A DNA stretch of 12,486 bases from Anaerolineae bacterium (GTDB lineage Bacteria; Chloroflexota; Anaerolineae; 4572-78; NAK82). This document shows positions 1 through 6,774 of this stretch, piece by piece. Both the position numbers and the translations under genes were made by a program. The stretch is from NCBI GenBank assembly GCA_030597485.1, contig JAUVRU010000022.1, forward strand, positions 1 to 12,486. The letters run 5' to 3'. Every line of letters starts with the position of its first letter. Position 1 is the first letter of the stretch. Below the pieces are notes generated by a model, which saw nothing but the letters and a program-made list of their open reading frames with translations, did not search any database and was not told the origin of the DNA.

Positions 1-225
1 CTGATCAACACCGTGTCTTCATATTTCCCGTTTATCGGTCACGTTCAGATCGCGGACGTCCCGGGCCGCCACGAGCCAGGCACGGGTGAAATCAATTATC
101 CTGCCGTTTTCGCAAGGCTTGAGGCGCTGACCTATCAGGGCTACATCGGTCTCGAGTATACGCCGTCTCGCGAGACAAATGCGTCGCTGGACTGGATGCC
201 AGCCGACTTGAGGAAACGGGCATAG
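1..225 (+). CDS. Hydroxypyruvate isomerase-type TIM-barrel protein, C-terminal part only
   Basis: This is the last 74 codons of a gene cut by the left edge; frame 1 is open from the first base to the TAG at 223-225. The segment QIADVPGRHEPGTGEINY, followed by GYIGLEY, is the C-terminal signature of hydroxypyruvate isomerase (Hyi) and related xylose-isomerase-like barrels. The histidine and glutamates in this stretch lie near the metal and active site in that family. Hyi interconverts hydroxypyruvate and tartronate semialdehyde in glyoxylate and glycerate metabolism; the related OtnI sugar-acid isomerases share the motif, so the substrate is uncertain. The aminotransferase gene follows on the same strand after 155 bases and may belong to the same catabolic cluster. 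The start and N-terminal half are not in the window. Confidence 0.85.
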   Translation: MINTVSSYFPFIGHVQIADVPGRHEPGTGEINYPAVFARLEALTYQGYIGLEYTPSRETNASLDWMPADLRKRA

Positions 226-282
226 GGCGATGCCACATCCGGTGCTGGCACGAGAGAAGAAGACAATGTGCTGCGCCGTGAC

Positions 283-315
283 GTCAGTTGCCAGCTCGGC
301 TTGGGACCAACTGAC
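283..315. promoter_or_regulatory. Perfect 8-base inverted repeat, candidate operator or hairpin
   Basis: GTCAGTTG (283-290) and CAACTGAC (308-315) are exact reverse complements separated by 17 bases. They lie between the isomerase stop and the aminotransferase start. No clear -35/-10 pair is visible nearby. It could be a regulator site or an mRNA hairpin, and its function is unknown. Confidence 0.3.
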
Positions 316-380
316 CACGCGATGTCCTATCAGACGGGACACTATCGTGCGTGAACTGCACATGACTGGAGGCAGACGAA

Positions 381-1889
381 ATGCCGAAGAGTAGCCCCTA
401 TGTGCTCTATGGGCGTATGGATAGGGAATGCCCTACTATCATCACAAGAGGAAAGGGAGTCCATATCTTTGATGAGGATGGGAAAAGCTACCTGGATGCA
501 GTGGGGGGGATAGGCGTTGTCAACATCGGACACGGCGTGGAGGAGGTCGTCAAGACGATTTCGGACCAGGCTCGGACTCTGGCTTTCAGCTACGGTGGCT
601 CGGTCGACAACATCCCACGGCGAGAACTGGCTCGGAAACTCCAGCAGTGGGCGCCGTCAGGGATGGGCGAAACCCAGACGTTCTTCTGTTCGGGGGGAGC
701 GGAGGCCAACGAAGCAGCCCTGAAGATCGCCTACCAATACCACTGGGAACGTGGCAACCAGAATAAGCAAGTCGTCATCGGGCGCTGGCAGAGCTACCAT
801 GGCAACACGATCGCGACTCTGGCAATGGGCGGCAGAACGCAGTGGCGACGTATGCATAATCCCTATCTTCTCAACTTCCCCCACATTCCCCCGCCCTACT
901 GCTATCGCTGTCCCTGGGGACACAACTATCCCGGTTGCGATCTTGTGTGCGCCCATGATCTCAGGCGGGTCATCAGGCAGATTGGTGGGGAAAACGTCGC
1001 CGCCTTCATCGCCGAGCCAATCATCGGGACTTCTATGACAGCGGTCGCTCCCCCGCCAGAATACTATCCAATCATCCGGGATATCTGTGACGAGTATGAT
1101 GTCCGGTTGATCGTAGACGAAGTGATTACCGGGATAGGCAGGACAGGCGAGAAATGGGGTATTGACCACTGGCAGGTAACGCCCGACATTATCACAACGG
1201 GCAAGGGCCTTAGCAGCGGGTATTCTCCTCTGGCAGCGGCTATTCTGCGAGAGGAAGTGTGGCAGGCGATTGCTAGTGGCAGCCAGAAAGTGATGCACAG
1301 CTACACTTACGGTGGCAATCCGTTGAGCTGTGCCGTTGGCCTGGCTGTTCTCAATTACATTGAGGATCATGACCTTGTCACAAGGTCCAAGCAGATGGGG
1401 GACAAACTGTTGGGTGCGTTGCAGCGGGAAATGGGAGATCTACCTTGGGTGGGGCAGGTGCGCGGCGTGGGGCTGTTGATCGGGGTAGAGCTGGTCGCAG
1501 ATAGGCTCACCAAGGATCCGTTCCCGATCGATTGGAATGTGACCCAGCGTGTGGTCGAGAGCTCATTCGATAGAGGTCTTCTGATAGCTGGTGGAATGGC
1601 AGGCCTCATAGACGGAGTGGCTGGGGATCATATCCAGCTGAGTCCTCCCTATGTGATGGAAGATGAGCATCTCGACTTCATTGTGAGAACATTGTCCGAT
1701 AGCATTTCCACAGTGGTTGCTGAGAGTAAGGGGGAGTGGCGAGTAGGCGGAGTTATTGCAGATCTGCCGGCGTGTGAAACATGTGTTGCTTGCGAGCGAC
1801 ACCAGGCGACCCCGGAGTCCTCATCTCTACCGACGTGCTCACAAACACGAAGCCCCGCGGCCGTCCCGGCGCCCGGGCTATTCTGCTAA
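381..1889 (+). CDS. Class III PLP-dependent aminotransferase with a non-conserved C-terminal tail
   Basis: The 502-residue protein is a fold-type I, class III aminotransferase, a cytosolic enzyme that moves an amino group between an amine or omega-amino acid and a keto acid. Visible signatures are SGGAEAN (104-110, PLP phosphate binding), W-x-SYHG (136-141), LIVDEVITGIGRTG (243-256, D246 contacting the PLP pyridine nitrogen) and TTGKGLSSGYSPL (272-284, K275 the Schiff-base lysine). An insert at 173-190 has four cysteines (C174, C177, C186, C190), as I recall in YodT-like members. ATG 381 is supported by GGAGG at 368-372 with an 8-base gap. The family fold should end near residue 450. The remaining ~50 residues are Cys/Pro/Ser-rich, with CETCVAC at 465-471, and look like readthrough after a lost stop or a frameshift. 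The substrate cannot be assigned. Confidence 0.9.
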   Translation: MPKSSPYVLYGRMDRECPTIITRGKGVHIFDEDGKSYLDAVGGIGVVNIGHGVEEVVKTISDQARTLAFSYGGSVDNIPRRELARKLQQWAPSGMGETQTFFCSGGAEANEAALKIAYQYHWERGNQNKQVVIGRWQSYHGNTIATLAMGGRTQWRRMHNPYLLNFPHIPPPYCYRCPWGHNYPGCDLVCAHDLRRVIRQIGGENVAAFIAEPIIGTSMTAVAPPPEYYPIIRDICDEYDVRLIVDEVITGIGRTGEKWGIDHWQVTPDIITTGKGLSSGYSPLAAAILREEVWQAIASGSQKVMHSYTYGGNPLSCAVGLAVLNYIEDHDLVTRSKQMGDKLLGALQREMGDLPWVGQVRGVGLLIGVELVADRLTKDPFPIDWNVTQRVVESSFDRGLLIAGGMAGLIDGVAGDHIQLSPPYVMEDEHLDFIVRTLSDSISTVVAESKGEWRVGGVIADLPACETCVACERHQATPESSSLPTCSQTRSPAAVPAPGLFC

Positions 1890-1913
1890 TGGTCGGGAGC
1901 GACTGTCTTGACC

Positions 1914-1939
1914 AGAGCAGATGTACACATACCTGCTCT
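1914..1939. terminator. 7-bp hairpin in the convergent junction, possible weak terminator
   Basis: AGAGCAG (1914-1920) and CTGCTCT (1933-1939) can pair around a 12-base loop. They lie in the 94-base gap where the aminotransferase (+) and the tRNA (-) converge, where a shared terminator would be expected. Neither strand has a clear U-tract directly after the stem, so intrinsic termination is uncertain. A shorter CCCGG/CCGGG hairpin (1865-1877) lies just inside the aminotransferase reading frame. Confidence 0.3.
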
Positions 1940-1983
1940 CCTGATCCTGGTTGGATCTTCCGGCTCGTGTTAGTTATGTCAAA

Positions 1984-2057
1984 TGGGCGGTACAAGACTT
2001 GAACTTGTGACCTCATGCATGTCAAGCATGCGCTCTAGCCATCTGAGCTAACCGCCC
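1984..2057 (-). tRNA. tRNA-Val, anticodon GAC
   Basis: The minus strand folds into a complete 74-base cloverleaf. The acceptor GGGCGGT (2051-2057) pairs with ACCGCCC (1985-1991), with discriminator A at 1984. The D stem is GCTC/GAGC. The anticodon stem CATGC/GCATG encloses the loop TTGACAT, giving anticodon GAC, which reads GUC and GUU valine codons. The variable loop is AGGTC. The T arm is ACAAG/CTTGT around the canonical loop TTCAAGT. The CCA end is not encoded and must be added after transcription. A promoter lies directly upstream. Confidence 0.95.
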
Positions 2058-2072
2058 CGGTAACGTACAGAA

Positions 2073-2101
2073 ATTATACCAATCTTCCATTCAAAACGCA
2101 A
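2073..2101 (-). promoter_or_regulatory. Promoter of tRNA-Val, extended -10 type
   Basis: On the minus strand TATAAT (2073-2078) is preceded by TGG, giving the extended -10 form TGnTATAAT. TTGCGT (2096-2101) lies 17 bases upstream as a weak -35. The expected start point is about 8 bases before the mature tRNA end, a short leader typical of a single tRNA transcript. Confidence 0.75.
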
Positions 2102-2111
2102 GCTCCCCGTA

Positions 2112-2249
2112 TCAACTGAATCGGGATGCCAACATCAGTGCCAGCGCCAACAGCCCTGCCGACAACCCCAGCCGGATTAACACCCCCTGCAACGCTGGAG
2201 ATAAGCCCTGCACATTGTAGGTCTTCCTGGTGCGCGTCATGGGATCCAT
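2112..2249 (-). CDS. Short single-pass membrane peptide (45 aa), unknown function
   Basis: I do not recognise this gene. The minus-strand frame from ATG 2249 to TGA 2112 encodes 45 residues. The N-terminus is charged (MDPMTRTRK), and residues about 21-41 form one hydrophobic helix rich in Leu, Gly and Ala, ending ASRFS. The internal ATG is preferred because GTGAGG (minus strand, 2256-2261) lies exactly 6 bases before it. The same frame stays open to a GTG at 2301-2303, only 5 bases after the acpS stop, but no ribosome site precedes that GTG; a 63-residue form is the alternative. The gene would be the last of the acpS transcript. A membrane peptide with its N-terminus inside is likely from the basic residues. 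Conservation in relatives is the missing evidence. Confidence 0.5.
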   Translation of the reverse strand: MDPMTRTRKTYNVQGLSPALQGVLIRLGLSAGLLALALMLASRFS

Positions 2250-2308
2250 TGACTCCCTCACTTCTGATTCTGGGTGGCAGGTGACCTGCTGCTTCTTTCG
2301 CACGGTGG

Positions 2309-2683
2309 CTATTCCTGGGCAACCACAAACGCCAAAGCATTGTCGGCGCTGTGGGAAAGACTAAGCGCGAATCGGTGAAGATTCAAACGCGTGGCCAGAC
2401 GCGCTGCCTCGCCATGCAGCAATAGATCCGGCTTACCCTGGTCATCGCACACAATTTCGATCTCACGGAAAGCTATCGGCCCAATGCCGGTGCCCAGAGC
2501 CTTGGCTGTGGCCTCTTTGGCTGCCCACCGGGCTGCTAGGGCCGACAGCCGCCCTTCGGCATAAGCCAGTTCGCGCTCGGTGTAGACCCGCTTCAGAAAA
2601 CGCCCACCATAGCGTTTGACGGCATCCTCAATACGACTGATCTCAACCAGGTCGACCCCTACGGTGAGTGAACGTCCAGCCAT
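2309..2683 (-). CDS. acpS: Holo-[acyl-carrier-protein] synthase
   Basis: This 124-residue protein has the usual AcpS length. AcpS transfers 4'-phosphopantetheine from coenzyme A to the serine of apo-acyl carrier protein, with Mg2+, in the cytosol, and so activates fatty-acid synthesis. The family's metal and CoA motifs are visible: GVDLVEISRI (9-18, metal ligand D11) and RWAAKEATAKALGTG (52-66, metal ligand E57). The C-terminal SLSHSADNALAFVV strand (108-121) is also typical. ATG 2683 gives the normal N-terminus; the frame runs upstream into the LCP gene, but that would add a non-conserved leader. The ribosome site is weak (GAAGG about 11 bases before the ATG). The gene lies 82 bases after the LCP stop, and the 45-residue peptide follows. 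Confidence 0.93.
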   Translation of the reverse strand: MAGRSLTVGVDLVEISRIEDAVKRYGGRFLKRVYTERELAYAEGRLSALAARWAAKEATAKALGTGIGPIAFREIEIVCDDQGKPDLLLHGEAARLATRLNLHRFALSLSHSADNALAFVVAQE

Positions 2684-2713
2684 CAGCGGTCGGCCTTCAG
2701 ATTCCGAACGGGC

Positions 2714-2767
2714 GATACGAGCAATTGGGCCAAGACCCCATCCCAACGTATTGGCAGGTATCGTATC
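2714..2767. repeat. Inverted repeat spanning the LCP stop and the LCP-acpS gap
   Basis: GATACGA (2714-2720) and TCGTATC (2761-2767) are exact inverted copies. Nested inside are GCCAA (2729-2733) and TTGGC (2751-2755). Together they could fold in the mRNA between the LCP stop codon and acpS. There is no U-tract, so it is not an obvious terminator. Chance is possible. Confidence 0.25.
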
Positions 2768-4304
2768 ACTGGCTGCGGGTAGGTTGAATGAATGGCCCAG
2801 AGACCACAGGCTCGAGCAGTCGGGCCTCCGGGGGGCGGAAGTCGGCCCCAACGATCAGGCGAATGTCCACGTCACTCTTCAGGTTGGGGCTGCGGCGAAT
2901 ATTCTCGTCAGCCACGTTGAAGATGACGGTAAGGGACTCGATGGTGTAGGGCTTTCCGATATAGTCCACTATGACGGTGCGCGGGTAATCAGCACGGTCC
3001 GCTGGTCCGAACTGCACCACGTTGAAGCCTTGATCACGCAAGTATTGGGCCGTCTTGGCTGCCAATTCTGGGTGAGGCGTGCCGTTTTGCACGACCAGGG
3101 TGGCGCCTTCGGCCTGCAAGGCAGCCATCATCTCGGCCCGGCGTTCGTTTTCTTCCTGAGCAGCAACCTGAGCCTTCTCGATCTCCGCCGGGTCAGGAGT
3201 GGCGGTAGGCGCCACGGCCACCGGCTCGGGGGAGAAGAACATTCGCTCGACCACCGGTCGGATCTTCTCGCGTACAGGCAGCAACACCCGGGCACCTGTA
3301 TCGGTCCTGTAATCAACCGTCATGGAGTAGTCGATAACTGCCGCCTCAATGTTGTCACGGGAAATCCGGTCCGCCAACTTGGCCATCTCGAGGATGTCAA
3401 CCAGCTGGAGATCGGTCTGCACGGTGTCGGCCATCGTAGCCCATAGCTCCGGGATCTTGGGGATCATATCAATGGCGATGGCCCTGTCCATGATGGCCAA
3501 CAGAACCAGCTGCTGGCGCTGGGCACGATCGAAATCCGCGCCGCTGGTGGCGCGGGTGCGGGCGTATTTCAGTGCTGCATTGCCGTCCAGATGCTGGGGG
3601 CCTGCCTCAATGTAGAAGGGATCGTAGCCATAGTTCTGGTCGGGGTACTGAGGGTCGTTGATGGTCTGCGGTATGTCGACGTCAATGCCGCCCAAGGTGT
3701 CGACGATGCGCTTGAACCCGTCAAAGTCCGCCCGCACATAGAAGTGGACGGGCACTCCCAGGTTATATTGTACCGTCCTCATTGCCAGCGCCGGCCCACC
3801 TCCGGGATAGTTATTCTTATCTCCCAGGTAGTGTGGCAGATTGATGCGGTTTTCACCGTAACCGGGAATCGTCACCCACAGGTCACGGGGGATCGAGAGC
3901 ATGCCAGCCTTGCCGGTTGCCGGGTCTATGGTGACCAGGATCATCGTATCGGTACGGGCAATCGTCTCGTCCGGACGCTTGTCAACTCCCAACAAGAGGA
4001 TGTTGACCCGCTCAGCCTCTTCCCAGTTGGGCAACGTGTCACCAGTAAGACTGGTGCTGGGCTGCGGGTTGCTGGCCGCACGTGGGTTGGGGTAATCCCT
4101 GGCCACCGGGTTGACGACCGGCAGAGTTAAGTCAACGTAAGGCAATGTGGGCAGCTCGACGTGAGCCACCGCATCCTTGACCGCAACGTAGAAGACATAG
4201 CCGAGATACACGCCACCCGCCAAGAAAGAGACTGCCAGGAAAATGGTGATCAGGTGGTAGAGCAGAGTGGAGTGGCGGTGAGACATCCGAATATATGTAG
4301 CCAT
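2766..4304 (-). CDS. LytR-CpsA-Psr (LCP) family cell-wall ligase with C-terminal LytR_C domain
   Basis: This 512-residue membrane protein has one signal-anchor helix (about 17-42), so the rest lies outside the cytoplasmic membrane. The LCP catalytic domain spans about 98-275 and shows the family hallmarks: NILLLGVDKR (101-110), RTDTMILVTID (117-127), SIPRD (137-141), RIN (153-155), LGGIDVDIP (204-212), YARTR (247-251) and the DFDRAQRQQ segment (257-265). These include the conserved Arg and Asp residues that bind polyprenyl pyrophosphate and Mg2+. LCP enzymes attach lipid-linked glycopolymers to peptidoglycan. Residues about 365-398 form an Ala/Glu-rich linker, then a LytR_C-type domain (about 400-488, beginning ATLVVQNGT). 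ATG 4304 lies only 9 bases from the -10 box, so translation may be nearly leaderless; M7 is the alternative. The gene probably starts the LCP-acpS transcript. Confidence 0.93.
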   Translation of the reverse strand: MATYIRMSHRHSTLLYHLITIFLAVSFLAGGVYLGYVFYVAVKDAVAHVELPTLPYVDLTLPVVNPVARDYPNPRAASNPQPSTSLTGDTLPNWEEAERVNILLLGVDKRPDETIARTDTMILVTIDPATGKAGMLSIPRDLWVTIPGYGENRINLPHYLGDKNNYPGGGPALAMRTVQYNLGVPVHFYVRADFDGFKRIVDTLGGIDVDIPQTINDPQYPDQNYGYDPFYIEAGPQHLDGNAALKYARTRATSGADFDRAQRQQLVLLAIMDRAIAIDMIPKIPELWATMADTVQTDLQLVDILEMAKLADRISRDNIEAAVIDYSMTVDYRTDTGARVLLPVREKIRPVVERMFFSPEPVAVAPTATPDPAEIEKAQVAAQEENERRAEMMAALQAEGATLVVQNGTPHPELAAKTAQYLRDQGFNVVQFGPADRADYPRTVIVDYIGKPYTIESLTVIFNVADENIRRSPNLKSDVDIRLIVGADFRPPEARLLEPVVSGPFIQPTRSQ

Positions 4305-4313
4305 AGTCGCCCC

Positions 4314-4342
4314 ATTATATCACGACGTGGTCACTGCGCAAA
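4314..4342 (-). promoter_or_regulatory. Promoter of the LCP gene, extended -10, very close to the start codon
   Basis: On the minus strand TATAAT (4314-4319) is preceded by TGA, an extended -10. A weak -35 candidate TTTGCG lies at 4337-4342, 17 bases upstream. Only 9 bases separate the -10 from ATG 4304, so transcription would start about 3 bases before the start codon. The modules ACGACGT and GGTCAC occur both here (4321-4334) and near 4409-4422, in swapped order. Confidence 0.65.
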
Positions 4343-4435
4343 ATCGCGTAAGCAATTCAGCGTAGATAAATGTAGCCTTGGTGCGACGTTTACTCTACGA
4401 CTACACTACGGTCACACGACGTCGGATGCCTTTCA

Positions 4436-6661
4436 TCATTGGACAGGGGGGATATTGGCGATGTAGAGAGAATGGTTATCGAGGAAGTAGAGCTTGTTGG
4501 CCGACTCGTCCACGAAGATAGACTTCAGAGAGTCGAAGGGGACCGAATCCTCTTCGCGCGGCTTGATCTGGCGCACAAAGCGCCCGTCCTTCTCCAATTG
4601 CACGATGCGTTGGTTGCCGGCATCGGCGATGTAGATGAACCGGACCAGATGGTCAGGCCCCGTGTAGATGGCAGTTGGGTTACTCAGCGGCCTGTCAATT
4701 CCCGTGATCTCAAACGGCGCAGGCGCCCCGCCTTCGAGTTTCCGGACAGTACCATCTGCGTATAGAACGTATATGAAGCCATCAATAGCCAGGTCTATCC
4801 CTCCGGCCAGGACATCTTTGAGATGGGGGGAAAGATAGTGCTCGGGCGGAGTGGTGTATCCATCGGGGCCGGGCACATAGCGGAGTATCTGTCCGGCTTG
4901 TGGATCCAGAATGTAGAGATTCCCGGCATACCCAGCCACCGCAACGGGCAAGACCCATCCTTCGGTGCCGAAGATCGGTACCGCACTCAGGTTCCCCTTG
5001 GGGTTATACTCCAGCAGGCCCTCGCCCTCCAAGATCAACAGGCCACTGGTCTGGCGGTCGGTGCTGGCTGGCATCCACGTCATATCGATGATTTCGCCGA
5101 CGACAGTTGTCGCCACCTGCTGAGCACGCTGAACCAGGACCGGATCACCCTCATCGGACCGCAGGCTGTCGCCCGTGTCGTCCAGCCGATGATGGTAGAC
5201 GCGATCGGTACCGGCATCCAGTACATAAAGGTCCAGTCCGTCAGAGATGACCCGCCGCAACTGGGTAAGGGGGTTGTCGTACGTGCGCAGGCTCCCTATC
5301 CAATAGAGCCGCTCCACTCGGTCAACCTTGTCACGGTATTGGACGATAGACATCCACAATTCGTCGGCAGCCGTCTCGTCCGGCCGGATGGCTTTGGCAC
5401 GGGTCAACGAGTCGTCGGCCTGGGCAAGCAAATCGCGGGCTCTTTGGTCATCATTGGCATTGAGCGCCTGCTGAAAAGTAGCCTGAGCATGTTCCATAAG
5501 GCTGACATACTCGTTTTCTTGGGCTATTCCTCTTTGCCAGTACGTGATTGCCACCACGATCAGCACAACGGCCGGGATAATGAATGCCACTGTACGCAGG
5601 CCACGCTGGGACAACGCTGGCACGGTGTCCTGGTCGGCTAGATCTGCGGGCATCGGCCGTTTGGCTGGAATCTCGAGGGCCTCGTTCGGCAGTATCCGGC
5701 TCACCAGTGTGCGAAGACCCACCCACACCATCATAAGCAAGGCCAGCCCCCCCTTGCCCAATGTGCTCAGCCAGCGCCCAAGCGGCACGGTCTCCTGAAA
5801 GCCAGCCGGCCTCTGGCGTACCGGTCTACCTGTGTCTTCATCGGGCTGGGCGGGTGTCGTGATGCGCCGTGAGAGGGCAGCCTTCCACGCGGATGCGCTG
5901 CGCCGGACTCTGGCCGCACCCGCTCGAACCGTCTGATTCTCGACGAGCAGAGCAGTGCAATCATGGGCGCCGGCCATCTCATTGAGATTGGCTAACGCGT
6001 CCTCGATGCTCTGGAAAGCAACTGCTTCTTCTATCTCTTCAGATGACATCTGTACGGCGAAGCGACCGTCGCCCATCACTACCGCATCGCCCGGCCTGAG
6101 AGAGGCGGGGAAAAGCTGCACGGGTACCTCCGCCTCACGACCTAAGGCTGGTGCGTTGGCCACCCTCGAGGCGCTTTCGCCCAACCAGGGCGAGCTCTCC
6201 GGGAATTGAGTGGCGATACCATTGGTCACCACGTAGGTGACAGCTGGCCCCACCGTGGCGATAAACACGTCCTCGTCCAGCACCACCACTGCCGCCACCC
6301 CAGCCAGCAGAGGGGAGGGGGCGCCTGTTTTCTCCTCGCTTCCTACAGTGCGATCGGCTTGCGCCATCAATTGCGCGTTGACAGCAGTCACTGCATGCCG
6401 CAGGCTGGCGGTCATGCTGCTGGGCGTCTGGTAATAGACGTTGCGGATAGTCTCGGCCAGTGACTGACTCAGCTGATGACCAGCCAGCGGCCGGCCGTCA
6501 TGACCACGCAGATCGAGAACGACAAACAGGTCTCCCTTGCGTGAAGCGACGCGCCCCTGAGAAGGCGGCTCGCGCACCGCCAGTGCGTTCGGTGCGTCGT
6601 TCACCCATTGCCCATCAACGATGTTCAGCTGTCCCATTATGGTCTTCATCTCGATGCTCAT
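4436..6661 (-). CDS. PP2C-like domain / transmembrane / NHL-type beta-propeller receptor-like protein
   Basis: This 741-residue protein has three parts. Residues about 25-245 resemble a PP2C serine/threonine phosphatase fold: GDLFVVLDLRGHDG (43-56) stands where PP2C has its DGMGGH strand, VVMGDGR (194-200) where it has the SDG motif, and HDCTALLV (233-240) where it has DN-T. Some metal ligands may remain (D50, D198, D234), but the motifs are altered, so activity is doubtful. After a basic, amphipathic linker (about 250-325) comes a transmembrane helix (about 354-375) preceded by arginines. A helical stalk (about 380-455) leads to a beta-propeller with NHL/YVTN-like strands (GLDLYVLDAGTDRVYHH 475-491, NLYILDPQAGQILRY 581-595, FIYIADAGNQRIVQLEKDGR 675-694). 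With one helix the phosphatase part is inside and the propeller outside; if 303-320 also crosses, the topology changes. A weak GGGGGG site precedes ATG 6661. No promoter is clear, so readthrough from guaA (114 bases away) is possible. Confidence 0.75.
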   Translation of the reverse strand: MSIEMKTIMGQLNIVDGQWVNDAPNALAVREPPSQGRVASRKGDLFVVLDLRGHDGRPLAGHQLSQSLAETIRNVYYQTPSSMTASLRHAVTAVNAQLMAQADRTVGSEEKTGAPSPLLAGVAAVVVLDEDVFIATVGPAVTYVVTNGIATQFPESSPWLGESASRVANAPALGREAEVPVQLFPASLRPGDAVVMGDGRFAVQMSSEEIEEAVAFQSIEDALANLNEMAGAHDCTALLVENQTVRAGAARVRRSASAWKAALSRRITTPAQPDEDTGRPVRQRPAGFQETVPLGRWLSTLGKGGLALLMMVWVGLRTLVSRILPNEALEIPAKRPMPADLADQDTVPALSQRGLRTVAFIIPAVVLIVVAITYWQRGIAQENEYVSLMEHAQATFQQALNANDDQRARDLLAQADDSLTRAKAIRPDETAADELWMSIVQYRDKVDRVERLYWIGSLRTYDNPLTQLRRVISDGLDLYVLDAGTDRVYHHRLDDTGDSLRSDEGDPVLVQRAQQVATTVVGEIIDMTWMPASTDRQTSGLLILEGEGLLEYNPKGNLSAVPIFGTEGWVLPVAVAGYAGNLYILDPQAGQILRYVPGPDGYTTPPEHYLSPHLKDVLAGGIDLAIDGFIYVLYADGTVRKLEGGAPAPFEITGIDRPLSNPTAIYTGPDHLVRFIYIADAGNQRIVQLEKDGRFVRQIKPREEDSVPFDSLKSIFVDESANKLYFLDNHSLYIANIPPVQ

Positions 6662-6774
6662 CTTGGGTGCCCCCCGTTTTCACTTGCGCGGGCATTCACG
6701 TTGCCACTGTGGAGCGGGACGAAACCAGCAGGGCAGACGGAGGCCTCCACGGCGACAGGTAGGTGAGTGACTAC

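Noticed and set aside
657..1370. 237-residue minus-strand frame
   Set aside because: It lies wholly antisense to the conserved core of the aminotransferase and shows no family motif.
1781..2002. 73-residue plus-strand frame over the aminotransferase tail and tRNA
   Set aside because: It overlaps the tRNA, has no good ribosome site and has random-looking composition.
2074..2340. 88-residue minus-strand frame across the acpS end and the tRNA promoter
   Set aside because: It overlaps acpS and the promoter in the wrong frame; the 45-residue frame has the ribosome site.
2616..3446. 276-residue plus-strand frame
   Set aside because: It is the antisense shadow of the LCP and acpS genes, which carry clear motifs on the minus strand.
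4823..5641. 272-residue plus-strand frame
   Set aside because: It is the antisense shadow of the propeller protein, with no recognisable domain.
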